Shown here: in pieces, positions 1 to 8,800 of the stretch | Numbering within the stretch: position 1 is the first letter of the stretch | How the letters are laid out: every line of letters begins with the position of its first letter | Assembly (NCBI GenBank): GCA_964511065.1 | Contig: CAZEEG010000146.1 | Location: forward strand, 1-12,629 | Source of the DNA: CALBRZ01 sp964511065 | Lineage (GTDB): Bacteria; Planctomycetota; Planctomycetia; Pirellulales; S012-138 | Reading direction: 5' to 3' | Length of the DNA: 12,629 bases | Notes under the pieces: model-generated | Told to the model about the DNA's origin: nothing | The model's input: the letters and a program-made list of their open reading frames with translations, nothing else | Database searches by the model: none | Made by a program: the position numbers and the translations under genes

Positions 1-2212
1 GTTCGCCGCCGTATTTTTCAAACCATTTCAGGATATAAGCGACTTTCATCATCATGCGGCTGGGGCGGGCGGCGATGTTGTGTGAGGCCTCCGGAACCCG
101 AACCAGCATCGTATCCACCTTGCGCAGCCGCAGCGCCTGGTAGAACTGCTCCGATTCGGAAATGGGTGTCCGGTAATCGGTTTCGCCGGTAATCAACATC
201 GTGGGCGTGGTGACATTGCCTACCAGCGAGAGCGGTGAACGCTCCAGGTAGTGGGCTGCGTGCTCCCAGGGCGGACCGGGAAACCAGTACTGTGTAAAGA
301 ACAGGTACAGGTCCGTCGTCAATATGAAACTATACCAATTGATGACCGGCTTCTGGGCCGCGGCCGCTTTGAAACGGCCGGTCTTGCCCACCAGCCACGC
401 GGTGAGGATGCCCCCCCCGCTGCCGCCGGTCACATACAGCCGATGGGGATCGACGTAGCCGCGACCGATCACCTCATCCACCCCGGACATCAAATCCTGG
501 AAATCTCCTTCGGCCGGATACCGGTGATGGATCAGGTCGGCAAAACGCTGCCCATACCCGGTGCTGCCGCGCGGATTGGTATAGAGCACCACATATCCGG
601 CCGCCGCATAAAGCTGGACCTCCATGCTGAACCGGTCGCCGTAGTTGGCAAACGGGCCGCCGTGGATTTCCAGAATCAAGGGATACTTCTTCTTGGGATC
701 AAATCCGGGCGGCTTGACGATCCAGCCTTGCATTTTTTCGTTATCGAACGACGACTGGTACCAGAACATCTCCGTCTCGCCTAATGCCCGCTGGGAGAAC
801 AGGTCGGCATTGAGTTGTGTTATCAGCCGCGGAGCCACTGCCGCTTCGCGGACGACGCTGGCGGGCTTGATCTCGCGTTCCGATGCAGAGGCGCGTTGTC
901 CCTGGCCCGGCCGTGCAGCCAGCCGATTGGGCGCGAATTGCACCACGGCCACGTCGGCCGGGTGGTCGGGTGTGGAGTGTGTGTAGGCCACCACGTCGCC
1001 GCGGGCAGAGAATCCGTGTACGGAGAACGAACCACTGGCGTAGGGCCGCCCGAGCGTGGTGCCGCCCACGTTTGAGGCCACCGTCTGCACCTCGCCATCC
1101 AGGGTGATATAGCCCAACCGCGTCGTCCCCTGGTCGTCAAACTGGAAATACAGGCCGGAGCCATCGGCGTCCCACACGGGGTTGGTCACGTCGCGGTCAA
1201 AATCGCCGCTCACCAGGCGACGATCGCTGCCATCGCGCTTCATCACGTACAGGCGGCGGACCTGGTAACCGCGGTGCTGATCGTCGTAGCCGGTGAAGGC
1301 AACCAGATCGTCAACGGGGGCAATAGCCGGCGTTTCGTCTGGACCGTCGCGCCGCGTGAGCCTCTTCAGTGTTCCGCCGTTCACGGCGACTTCATAGATT
1401 TCACTTTCGCGGGGTTGATGTTCCCAATCGTCGTTGCGATTGGCCGAGAACAACAGCGAACTGCTATCCCGCGACCACGCCAGCGGGCCGTTGTGATGGT
1501 ACGAACCGGTCGTGAGTTGTCGCGGGGTGCCGCCTGTGGCCGGGACCACGAACACATGCCGGAAGCCTTCTTTTAGGTAGCCCTGCCCATCGGCGCGGTA
1601 TATGGCGCGGTCGATCACCATGGGCGGATCGGCCCAGTTGGCCGCTGGGGGTTTCTCGGGCAATTCGACCAGCGGCTCCCGCTTCTCCGGCACCAGCATC
1701 GTGAAGGCAATCCATTCGTTGTTGTACGACCACGCAAGAGACTCGGGGGCGCTCGGGAGTTGCGCCAACGAAGCCGATTGGCCCGTTGCGGTCCAGAGCA
1801 CCATCAGTTGGCTCTTGCCGTCCCGGGTGCAGACGTAGGCGACTCGCGTGCCGTCGTGCGACCAGCGAGGGTGGGATTCGTCGCCGTCGCCGGAGGTGAG
1901 CGGTTGGAGATTGCTGCCGTCGGTATCCACTTTCCAGAGCCGACTGCGCTGTTTGTCAGTCATCACATCCATACTGTTGCGGACGAAGACCACTTGCTCG
2001 CCGCCGGGCGAAACCTGCGGATCGGAAGCGTACTCCAGTTCGAATACGTCCATCCAGGCAAGCGACTTGTCTGGCTTGTGCAGTTTGTCCGGTTCATCGG
2101 CCGCGCTGGGCCCCGCGGCCATCACCACCAAGGCCAGGAGGGTCGCAGCCGTCCAGCAAACCGGCCGCAATTCGAGCCACATGGCGAACGTACGCAATGG
2201 TCGTAGCATCAT
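1..2212 (-). CDS. S9-family serine peptidase (prolyl oligopeptidase / acylaminoacyl-peptidase type), exported; 3' end outside window
   Basis: The minus strand reads without a stop for 737 codons from ATG 2212 to the window edge. The N-terminus has a signal peptide: a hydrophobic stretch at residues about 20-34 ending near PSAADEP. Residues about 60-430 are WD40/TolB-like propeller repeats typical of S9 enzymes, with repeated motifs such as PRWSHDGTRVAY and PVWDADGSGLYF. Residues about 480-737 form the alpha/beta-hydrolase domain. All catalytic elements are visible: HGGP (517-520, oxyanion region), nucleophile Ser598 in GGSGGG, Asp679 in GETDYRTP, and His711 in EASHNIA. It should hydrolyse oligopeptides in the periplasm. 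Substrate choice (prolyl, acylaminoacyl or dipeptidyl) cannot be read from sequence. The start at 2212 is supported by GGGAG about 7 nt upstream; a second ATG follows directly at 2209. The hydrolase domain is nearly complete, so probably only a short C-terminal tail is missing. Confidence 0.95.
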   Translation of the reverse strand, partial: MMLRPLRTFAMWLELRPVCWTAATLLALVVMAAGPSAADEPDKLHKPDKSLAWMDVFELEYASDPQVSPGGEQVVFVRNSMDVMTDKQRSRLWKVDTDGSNLQPLTSGDGDESHPRWSHDGTRVAYVCTRDGKSQLMVLWTATGQSASLAQLPSAPESLAWSYNNEWIAFTMLVPEKREPLVELPEKPPAANWADPPMVIDRAIYRADGQGYLKEGFRHVFVVPATGGTPRQLTTGSYHHNGPLAWSRDSSSLLFSANRNDDWEHQPRESEIYEVAVNGGTLKRLTRRDGPDETPAIAPVDDLVAFTGYDDQHRGYQVRRLYVMKRDGSDRRLVSGDFDRDVTNPVWDADGSGLYFQFDDQGTTRLGYITLDGEVQTVASNVGGTTLGRPYASGSFSVHGFSARGDVVAYTHSTPDHPADVAVVQFAPNRLAARPGQGQRASASEREIKPASVVREAAVAPRLITQLNADLFSQRALGETEMFWYQSSFDNEKMQGWIVKPPGFDPKKKYPLILEIHGGPFANYGDRFSMEVQLYAAAGYVVLYTNPRGSTGYGQRFADLIHHRYPAEGDFQDLMSGVDEVIGRGYVDPHRLYVTGGSGGGILTAWLVGKTGRFKAAAAQKPVINWYSFILTTDLYLFFTQYWFPGPPWEHAAHYLERSPLSLVGNVTTPTMLITGETDYRTPISESEQFYQALRLRKVDTMLVRVPEASHNIAARPSRMMMKVAYILKWFEKYGGE

Positions 2213-2270
2213 GGAATTCTCCCGGGTCAGGCGATGAAGCGATCCGCAAGGCTCGGACGAGGACTCCAAC

Positions 2271-2276
2271 AGTATA
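2271..2276 (-). promoter_or_regulatory. Possible -10 hexamer (TATACT) for the S9 peptidase
   Basis: The minus strand reads TATACT here, one mismatch from the sigma-70 consensus TATAAT. Transcription starting just downstream would give a leader of roughly 50 nt before ATG 2212. No good -35 element lies at the expected spacing (the hexamer 17 nt upstream reads TCTCGC), so this is a weak candidate. Confidence 0.25.
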
Positions 2277-2298
2277 GCCACGTCCGGGGGGCTGCGAG

Positions 2299-2311
2299 AT
2301 GGCGGCGCCAT
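2299..2311. repeat. Short inverted repeat in divergent promoter region
   Basis: ATGGC and GCCAT are separated by GGC: five perfect pairs with a 3-nt loop. It lies about 23 bp upstream of the candidate -10 for the peptidase, where it could be an operator half-site pair. In GC-rich DNA such short repeats often occur by chance. Confidence 0.2.
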
Positions 2312-2526
2312 TGAGTTGGCTGTCGCTGGAAGCCGGACGCCTTTTCGGCCGCGAGGCGAACCATCGCGGGCTTTTGCCCGTAAATGATCGGCGAAACGCG
2401 CCTTGCTGCCCGATAGGCAACACGGCCGCATTTGTTTAACCTAATCAGGCGTTGGCGGTCGCCGCCCAGCGATCGCGGGAAGGAGCCGTATCGTCCCTCG
2501 TCCCTTACAGATCAGGTAGGCCGTTT

Positions 2527-3342
2527 ATGTCGCAGGAGCCCGCCCCAGGCAAGCAGGTGCTATCCGGTCAAGTGGCGTTGGTGACAGGGGCGGGGCGAGG
2601 GATTGGCCGCGGTGTCGCACTGGCCCTGGCCGCGGCCGGCGCCACGGTTGCCGTCAACGATCTGCCTGGTTCCCGAGAATTGCAGGAAACCCTGGACGAG
2701 ATCCAAGCCGCCGGTGCAACGGCCGTTGCCGTGCCGTGCAACGTGGCCGACCAGGCGGCGGTGGAGGCCATGGTGGAGGAAGTCGTCGCCCGAACCGGGC
2801 GGCTGGACATCGCCGTGACCAATGCCGCGTACAGCGATCGCGAACCGTTCCATACGGCGAACATGGACGGTTTTCGCCGCACCGTCGACGTGACGATGTG
2901 GGGCGTCTATTACGTCCTGCGGGCGGCGGCCACACACATGATCCGCCGCGGCGTGCGGGGGTCCATCGTTACCATCAGTTCGCCGCACGCCGAGGTCCCG
3001 GTGCCCGGCGCGATGGCGTACAATCTCTCGAAGGCGGCCGTGGACCAGATGGCGCGTACCGCAGCCATCGAATTGGTGCGGCACGGCATTCGGGTGAACA
3101 TTGTCCATCCCGGCTGGATCGACACCCCGGGCGAACGGAAGTTTTTCACCGAGGAGCAGATTGAGCGTTCGGCCGGGCGGCTGCCGATGCGGCGGTTGGG
3201 AACGCCGGCTGAGATCGGGCGGGGGGTGGTTTTCCTCTGCGACCCGGCCAGCGAGTATATTACAGGTAGTATGCTGCGGATCGACGGCGGCATCACGCTG
3301 CCGTGGTGGTCGTCGGAAGGTTCGGGGGCCCCGCCAGCCTAG
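2527..3342 (+). CDS. SDR-family NAD(P)-dependent oxidoreductase
   Basis: This 271-residue classical short-chain dehydrogenase/reductase should oxidise an alcohol or reduce a carbonyl in the cytoplasm. The Rossmann cofactor motif TGAGRGIG is at residues 20-27. NAA (99-101) stands in for NNAG. The catalytic Ser152 sits 13 residues before Tyr165 in YNLSK, with Lys169. HPGWIDTP (194-201) and the C-terminal ITGSMLRIDGG are family hallmarks. Asp45, at the end of the second beta-strand, hints at NAD(H) rather than NADP(H). The usual catalytic Asn of helix 4 appears to be Thr123 (DVTMWG). The frame is open back to a TTG at 2452, but ATG 2527 is chosen because AGGTAGG precedes it by 6 nt and the Rossmann fold begins about 15 residues later, as in relatives. 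The closest general match is the FabG / glucose 1-dehydrogenase-like group; the substrate is unknown. Confidence 0.93.
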   Translation: MSQEPAPGKQVLSGQVALVTGAGRGIGRGVALALAAAGATVAVNDLPGSRELQETLDEIQAAGATAVAVPCNVADQAAVEAMVEEVVARTGRLDIAVTNAAYSDREPFHTANMDGFRRTVDVTMWGVYYVLRAAATHMIRRGVRGSIVTISSPHAEVPVPGAMAYNLSKAAVDQMARTAAIELVRHGIRVNIVHPGWIDTPGERKFFTEEQIERSAGRLPMRRLGTPAEIGRGVVFLCDPASEYITGSMLRIDGGITLPWWSSEGSGAPPA

Positions 3343-3351
3343 ATAGCCGGT

Positions 3352-3364
3352 CCTGCGCCGCAGG
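3352..3364. terminator. Possible hairpin just after the SDR gene
   Basis: CCTGC-GCC-GCAGG forms five perfect pairs 10 nt past the SDR stop codon. No T-tract follows, so it is not a textbook intrinsic terminator. It could stabilise the 3' end of the transcript or be chance. Confidence 0.25.
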
Positions 3365-3460
3365 CAAGCCCGCTCTCCGGGGAACGGATCGGGCCGCCTC
3401 ACTCGTCGTAGCGCAGCCAGGTATGACGGGGGGAATGGCCCAGGGTCACTTGGGCTCGCA

Positions 3461-3475
3461 GCGCCGTCGCGGCGC
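3461..3475. repeat. Short stem-loop upstream of the zinc-ribbon gene
   Basis: GCGCC-GTCGC-GGCGC gives five perfect pairs about 50 nt before ATG 3525, inside the 182-bp gap after the SDR gene. Its role is unknown and it may be chance given the GC content. Confidence 0.2.
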
Positions 3476-3524
3476 GGCCGATGGAATCCAGTGCTCGCCA
3501 AACTCGTTCGCAACAGATCAACTC

Positions 3525-4097
3525 ATGAGCCAATACCGACTCCCTTGCACGAAGGACAACTGCGAAGGTTCCACGCTGGTCGACGTGAGCCAGGCCGGCC
3601 TGACGGTCCCCTGCCCCAAGTGTGGCCACACGCTGGAAGTGCCCACCATCCGTGGGCTGTCGCAGTTGGAGCACGTGGTGACGGATACGCCGGGCAAGGA
3701 GCAAGGCAAGTGGGGATTGCCCCAGGCCGTGATGACGGTGGGGGCCTCACTGACCGCACTGTTCCTGGTGCTGGGAATCAGCCTTCTGACGGTGACTCCC
3801 TCGCCGCCGGCATCAGCCGAATACAAGCCGCCCACCCCACTGCCGCTCGATACCTCGTTCCTTGAAGCCTATCGCTCCTGGATCGAGGTGGAAAAAGGTC
3901 TCCAGCCGCCGCCAGACAGCTTTGAGATTCGGGAGTATCGCCGCCACATGGCTTCTCGGCGCTACTGGGGCATTGCCTCGCTGGTGCTGGCCGGGTTCAG
4001 TAGCATTGCCATTGGCATTGGCTGGAGCATGCGCAAGCAGCAATCACACGTTCCGAGTCGCCCTGTTGCAACAGCAGCGACGAGTTCCAGCCGCTGA
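3525..4097 (+). CDS. Hypothetical zinc-ribbon protein with two transmembrane segments
   Basis: This is a 190-residue protein. The N-terminus carries four cysteines spaced C8-x4-C13 ... C30-x2-C33, with CPKCGHTLEVP resembling the short zinc-finger domains common at the start of planctomycete proteins. TM1 covers about residues 66-90 and TM2 about 147-168. Between them is a loop of about 55 residues that begins proline-rich (TPSPPASAEYKPPTPLP) and continues with acidic and aromatic residues. Positive residues after TM2 (MRKQQ) suggest both ends are cytoplasmic and the loop periplasmic. The frame is open back to 3303, but the upstream part overlaps the SDR end and lacks any domain. ATG 3525 puts the zinc ribbon at the N-terminus as in similar proteins. 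No Shine-Dalgarno is evident. Function is unknown; a sensor or membrane-complex accessory role would be speculation. Confidence 0.8.
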   Translation: MSQYRLPCTKDNCEGSTLVDVSQAGLTVPCPKCGHTLEVPTIRGLSQLEHVVTDTPGKEQGKWGLPQAVMTVGASLTALFLVLGISLLTVTPSPPASAEYKPPTPLPLDTSFLEAYRSWIEVEKGLQPPPDSFEIREYRRHMASRRYWGIASLVLAGFSSIAIGIGWSMRKQQSHVPSRPVATAATSSSR

Positions 4098-4104
4098 GCG
4101 GCTG
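4088..4104. repeat. 17-nt palindrome spanning the stop codon of the zinc-ribbon gene
   Basis: CAGCCGCT, a central G, and AGCGGCTG form an exact inverted repeat whose centre is the TGA stop (4095-4097). As RNA it would fold into a hairpin with the stop in the loop. It may act in transcript termination or 3'-end protection. No T-run follows. Confidence 0.4.
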
Positions 4105-4184
4105 CCGCGGCCGTAAAGCACGCAGGTACTGTACGCCGCGTCTGTCTGTCGCCCACCCTCCCAACCTGTCGGGCTCGCCCCACG

Positions 4185-5207
4185 ATGCTTGAGCGTTTCC
4201 TGCTACCGCTGCTGTGTCTGCTCTCGTGGGCCGCCTACTCGTGGGACCAGTGGTTTGCCTTCGACCCATTCGTGGCGAGCAGCGGTTGGCTGCTGCCGCT
4301 GTTTGCCTGCACGATGTTTGCCATCGGCGCGCTGCTGCCACGCGATGAGATCGTGCAGGTAGCGCGCCGCTGGCCCGCGGTGGTGGCCGGAACGATCATC
4401 CAATACACTTCCATGCCGCTGCTGGCCTGGGGGCTCGCCACGGCCTTTGGGCTCACCGGGGCCGACTTCATTGGGGTAGTGCTGGCCGGCTGCGTGCCAG
4501 GGGCCATGGCATCCAATGTTCTGACGCTGGTGGCCCGAGGAAATGTCAGCTATTCGGTAAGCCTGACCACCTCGGCGACGCTGCTTTCGCCGCTGGTTGT
4601 ACCAGCAGCCCTCTGGCTCGCCCTGGGCAACTCAGGCGATTTCCCTCACTTGGAAACCATGTGGACACTCACCTGGACCGTGGTTTTACCCGTCGTGGCC
4701 GGCTACCTGGTGGGCGGCCGCTTCTCAGAACATCGGGCCGTGTTTCGCGCCGTGGGCGGCACCTTCGCCAACGCCACCATTTTGTGGATCATTGCCGTGG
4801 TGGTTGCCGTGAATCGCGAGCGGCTAGGGCAACTGACCATGCTGCTGCCGCTGGTGCTGCTGTTGCTCAACGTGTTGGGCTATGTGGCCGGATACATAGG
4901 CGGCTGTTTACTGCGGATCGATCGTCCCATGCGGCGCGCCCTAACGCTGGAGGTCGGTATGCAAAACGCCGGGCTGGGAAGCACGCTGGCTCTGAGCCTG
5001 TTTGCCGCTTCCGCCGGGAACGCCGTGGCACTCGCCCCGGCCCTGTACACGTTTGGCTGCATGATGACCGGGACGATCTTAGCGGCCAGTTGGGCTATGA
5101 TGGATGACGTGGCGGCCCGCCGCGCTGCCGTTCTCGCCACCGGTACCGTCGGCGCTGCCGAGATGCCGGCGGATAGCGCCGGCCTCGACACGGATCCCAC
5201 GGCCTGA
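4185..5207 (+). CDS. Bile acid:sodium symporter (BASS) family transporter
   Basis: This is a 340-residue integral membrane protein with about nine or ten hydrophobic segments between residues 3 and 305. Two signatures identify the family. The first crossover motif is GCVPGAMASNVLTLVARGN (residues 102-120), which contains Ser110-Asn111 of the sodium site. The second is EVGMQNAGLGSTLAL (256-270), which contains the sodium-ligand positions Glu256 and Gln260. Thr128 in SLTTSAT also fits a sodium-site position. Known members couple sodium to uptake of bile acids, pantoate, pyruvate or other organic anions, so the substrate here cannot be named. The last 30 residues or so are a soluble Ala/Asp-rich tail. 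It starts 87 bp after the zinc-ribbon gene and is followed after 34 bp by a small gene, suggesting co-transcription. No Shine-Dalgarno is clear before ATG 4185. Confidence 0.93.
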   Translation: MLERFLLPLLCLLSWAAYSWDQWFAFDPFVASSGWLLPLFACTMFAIGALLPRDEIVQVARRWPAVVAGTIIQYTSMPLLAWGLATAFGLTGADFIGVVLAGCVPGAMASNVLTLVARGNVSYSVSLTTSATLLSPLVVPAALWLALGNSGDFPHLETMWTLTWTVVLPVVAGYLVGGRFSEHRAVFRAVGGTFANATILWIIAVVVAVNRERLGQLTMLLPLVLLLLNVLGYVAGYIGGCLLRIDRPMRRALTLEVGMQNAGLGSTLALSLFAASAGNAVALAPALYTFGCMMTGTILAASWAMMDDVAARRAAVLATGTVGAAEMPADSAGLDTDPTA

Positions 5208-5241
5208 GGCCCTCTCTCACTCCATCGAAATCATTGCGTCC

Positions 5242-5739
5242 ATGGCCAGGCACGAACAAGACCGAGAAGACCTGCTGGCTGAAGCCAAGGCCCTGGTTGC
5301 CCGAGCCGAAATCGTGATCGAAGGCGACGAAGAAGCCATCGTGCTGGGCTTTCGTCGCGACGGCGGTTGCAGCTATTACTTCTCGCCCGAGGAAGTCTAC
5401 CATTTCAACCCGGCAGGCGAACTGCGCCGGGCCTACTTCAACGGACTGCTGTACAAGGCCGAGGACGGGCGATTGGCTTCGCTCCGCCGTAACCGTACCG
5501 AGCACGAAGTCCAACTGCTGCGGCACGACCTCGAAGACGCCGAGCAGGCGGCCTTCATCGACCAGGTGCAACGGCAACTGCACACCCTGCGACAAGCGCT
5601 CATCTCGGGCAAATTCCGATTGCTGCGCGAAGTGCTGCCGGAAGCTGCTCCCGATGAGCATCAACGCAGCGTAACGGACCGCGCAGTTGCCTGGCTGGAA
5701 GACCGGCAAGTGACCGTAGCGGCCACTGCCAGGGCGTGA
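5242..5739 (+). CDS. Conserved-looking hypothetical protein, 165 aa
   Basis: This is a soluble, charged protein without a signal peptide or membrane segment, and I do not recognise the family. Residues 1-22 are a charged helix (MARHEQDREDLLAEAKALVA). Residues about 23-85 look beta-rich, with IVLGFRRDGG, SYYFSPEEVYHFNPAGELRR and AYFNGLLYKAEDGRL, and could be a small open sheet. Residues about 88-155 are strongly helical, with Gln/Leu/Arg-rich stretches such as FIDQVQRQLHTLRQAL. The frame opens upstream at 5104 inside the transporter gene, but that part is Pro/Arg-rich shadow sequence. ATG 5242 is chosen because it begins the ordered part and does not overlap. The 34-bp gap after the BASS gene suggests one operon, though a functional link is not shown. 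Confidence 0.75.
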   Translation: MARHEQDREDLLAEAKALVARAEIVIEGDEEAIVLGFRRDGGCSYYFSPEEVYHFNPAGELRRAYFNGLLYKAEDGRLASLRRNRTEHEVQLLRHDLEDAEQAAFIDQVQRQLHTLRQALISGKFRLLREVLPEAAPDEHQRSVTDRAVAWLEDRQVTVAATARA

Positions 5740-5765
5740 ACCCAAAATTGGCTCCTGGCACGCAA

Positions 5766-5784
5766 CCGCCCCCTGACCGGGCGG
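5766..5784. terminator. Hairpin between convergent genes
   Basis: CCGCCC, a 7-nt loop and GGGCGG form six perfect GC pairs. The hairpin lies in the 73-bp gap between the stop of the 165-aa gene (plus) and the stop of the large cytochrome gene (minus). Its position is right for a bidirectional terminator. Neither strand has a T-tract directly after the stem, although the minus strand reads AATTTT about 15 nt beyond. Confidence 0.4.
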
Positions 5785-5812
5785 ACGGCCTGTGGTCGTC
5801 CCACGAGACGCA

Positions 5813-8800
5813 CTACGGCTTGGGAACCCGGTTCAGCGAGTAGTGCGCTTCGCTGGGGAAGAAGGTTCCTTCTTCTGCCAGGTTTTCAAGGCGCAGTTCA
5901 TACACAAACCCCGGCCGCATGGCATCCAGCCGGATTCGAGCCGACCGGCGATCCGGCGCGAGCGTCACCTCCCGCACCGCGTGCTCCCGGCGGTCCAGGT
6001 CACTCCCACCGTAAGCCGGAGTCGATTCGCGGCGGTAGCTGCTGACCCGATAGCTGGAGGGCCTGGCGGCCTTGTCCCCTTGCACCGGTGCGGTGAATTC
6101 AATGGTGAAACCGTCGGCTAGGGCGCGCACTTCGGCAATCCCCGGCGGAAGCGGGCCGCTCGGTTCGATGCGCACGATGGAACCGGTATTGGCGCCGCCC
6201 CCCCAGGCACTGTCGCGTATGTTGCCCACGTACAAGGCGCCATCAGGAGCCACCTCGCACACCAGCGGCCCCTGGAGAGCCTGCAGTGGGTTTTCGGCCT
6301 CGACGCTAAACGGATATGTGGCCCCCTGGTACTGGCCATCCACCCATTCCAGGCTCATGCGAATCAACTTTTGGGTGTCGTATTCGCAGCCAACCAGGTG
6401 ACCGCTGAACGGTCCAAACGCGTTGTTCTTGCCCTCGGCCACCAGGAAGCACAGCCCGTTGACGCTGCGCGTCCAAGGGTGCGGAATATTGATGGCTGGA
6501 GGCGTCAGCGGCGGTTTGAAATCGGGGCGGAACTCCAGCCGGTTGATGAACCCGTACCGCTTGCCTGCTTGCAGGTGGTTCAGTTCGTTGAAGGGGTTGT
6601 AGTTACCCTGGTTGTCGGTGGCGAACAAGTCGCCAGTGGGGCTAAGGGCCAGCCCCATCGGAAACCGCAACCCGCCGCAGAGGGCTTCCAGGTCGTACCG
6701 CAGTGGGTTGGTGGCATCGGGCGTGCGCGGCACCAGCCGCAGTGCCTGCCCACGGTACTGCGCGGCCGCCTGAGAGCGGTCGTCCTGCTGGCAGGGAATC
6801 GCCAGGTAATAGCGGCCCTGCGAATCGCGTGGCAGCCCCACCACCCAGTCGTGATAGTCGGTGGTGTGCCCCCATCCGGAAGCGATGGTTTCGGTCCGCT
6901 CCGCAAAACCGTCGCCGTCGCGGTCGATCAATCGCAATAGGGCGTACTTGTTGATGACGTCGACCACGCCCTGCGACGGCGTATCATCTGGCGCGGCCCG
7001 CAATCCATACGGGGCGGCAAAATCGTCGGAGAATGGACGCAGTTCGTCCTCCAAGCCATCGCCATCGGTGTCGCGCGCCAGCCACACGCGCCCCTTCAGC
7101 GACGATATCACCAGCGACTTGTCGCTCCTCCAGGCCAAGCCGGTGGGCATGATGGCCGGGTCCAGCGGCAACCGCACCGCCTTGAAACCCGGAGCGACAT
7201 TCAACTCCGCGGCCGGCGGCACGGGCAGCGGTACAGGCTGCTCGCTGTAATAATCGGCCGGTAGCGGTGTGCCATATACGAGGTCGAAATGGACCACGCC
7301 TGCGTTCTCATTGGCACCAGCGGGCCGTTCACCGCCGGCTGCGCCTGCGAGAACGCCAACGGCGCCGCGCTCTCCAGCAGGCACGTCCGTCGATATCTTC
7401 CAGGGCTGATTCCCGAGCGCTTCCGCATAAGATGCGCCCGCCAGTCCCGTGAGCTGCGCACCTTCAATGCGCGTGTTATTGGCAAGGTGCGGGGCATGGC
7501 GTGCCGAAGCGACCTGCAGCGATGCTTGTGGCGGCACGCCTCGCAAATGTACCGTCCATCCGCGAGGAACGCCCGAGACCTCGATGTACCGTCGGAAACC
7601 GGTGTCGTTGCCGGTGGCGGCTGACCAGTGGCGAAATTCCTGGGTGACGGTCAACACGGCCGGGTTGCTCAGATCGGGCAGTTGGAACCGAAGCCGGTGC
7701 CGGAACCGGATACCGCCATCGACGTGTTCGAACCAATCAAACTCGGTCGGGAATTGGCCGACTAACTGCGGGACAACCGTTACATTGCCGCGCACCAGCA
7801 ACAGTTCGGAAGCGGCGACCTCGCCCAGAATCTCCGTCGTTTTTTGGCCGGTTTCTTGGGCCGCATCACCACCCTGCTGGGCCGTCTGCGGCATCATAAT
7901 GACGGTTCCGCCGGGTTCCCAGTACCAGGACTTCCCTCGCGTGTGTTGCCGCGCGGCATCACCCATCCACCAGGCCGCGAGTCGATTCTGTTCCAGATCG
8001 AACAGCACGGTGTGACGATTGTGCAGCCCGATCACCAGCGGCTTCACGTACGGGCGTTCGCTCACCTCAAACGCATCGGTCAGCACCACCGCTCGCTCCT
8101 GCGCCTCTGGCAGGTTGGTCCTCCGCACGATGCGCACGGGGTTGGGCTTGGGCGGATTGAATTCTTCGAGGTTCAGCACGTGCCACACCGCATGCAGTTG
8201 GGTTTCCACCTGGCCATCGAGCACGCCGGAGATCGGGTTCACCACCGACGGCATCTCCATGCGCGGCACAATCCGCGCAGGGTTCGGCATCCAGCGGTCG
8301 TACCAACTGCGGCGGATGCGGCGGCCCAACCGGCTCAGGTCCGGCCCCCGCGATTTGAGCTCGACCTTTTCGGGAATGGCCTTGCCGATTTGGTGGCAGC
8401 TTGTACAGCCAAAGCCCGACGCCGTCACCAACCGGCCGCCGGCAACCAACAGCGCTTGTTCGTCGAACGCACCGGCCAGGGCGGCGGAGCCATCACCCTC
8501 CCCGCCGCTGGGCAATTGGTTGCCGTTGCCGCCGGAGTCGGCTGTGTCTCCGACGCTGTGGCCCTCCTTTTGCGCGGCGGGCCGGGGCGGAATCCGATCC
8601 ACGGCAATCAGATGATCGACCAGGGTCTCGCGTTCATCATCGGCCAGGTCGAACTTGGGCATCCGAATCGCCAACCAAGGGCGAAGCGGCGGATGACGCA
8701 GCGCAATCGCGTCCGCTAGCGCCTCACGATGCAGTTTGTCGCCCACCCCATGCAGCGCCGGCGGCTTCATGCCAGCGATCAGCGGTCCAAGCTCCGGCGA

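Larger units (their letters stand above)
2213..2526. other. Divergent intergenic region between the S9 peptidase and the SDR gene
   Basis: This 314-bp gap separates two genes transcribed away from each other, so it should hold promoters for both. It contains a short inverted repeat at 2299-2311 (ATGGC, 3-nt loop, GCCAT), a second at 2454-2466 (GGCGG, loop TCG, CCGCC), and a TATACT hexamer reading towards the peptidase gene. I see no convincing gene, tRNA or riboswitch. Short open frames here have no recognisable product and overlap the peptidase start. Confidence 0.6.

Noticed and set aside
1..2212. Possible frameshift or pseudogene in the S9 peptidase
   Set aside because: Reading the minus strand codon by codon gives 737 uninterrupted codons with all three catalytic residues; it is only cut by the window edge.
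2452..2526. SDR start at TTG 2452, adding 25 residues
   Set aside because: The added part is not SDR-like, the codon is a rare start, and ATG 2527 has a better ribosome-binding context.
2560..3513. 317-codon open frame on the minus strand opposite the SDR gene
   Set aside because: It is His/Arg/Pro-rich with no recognisable domain, while the plus strand encodes a clear SDR. It is a GC-rich antisense shadow.
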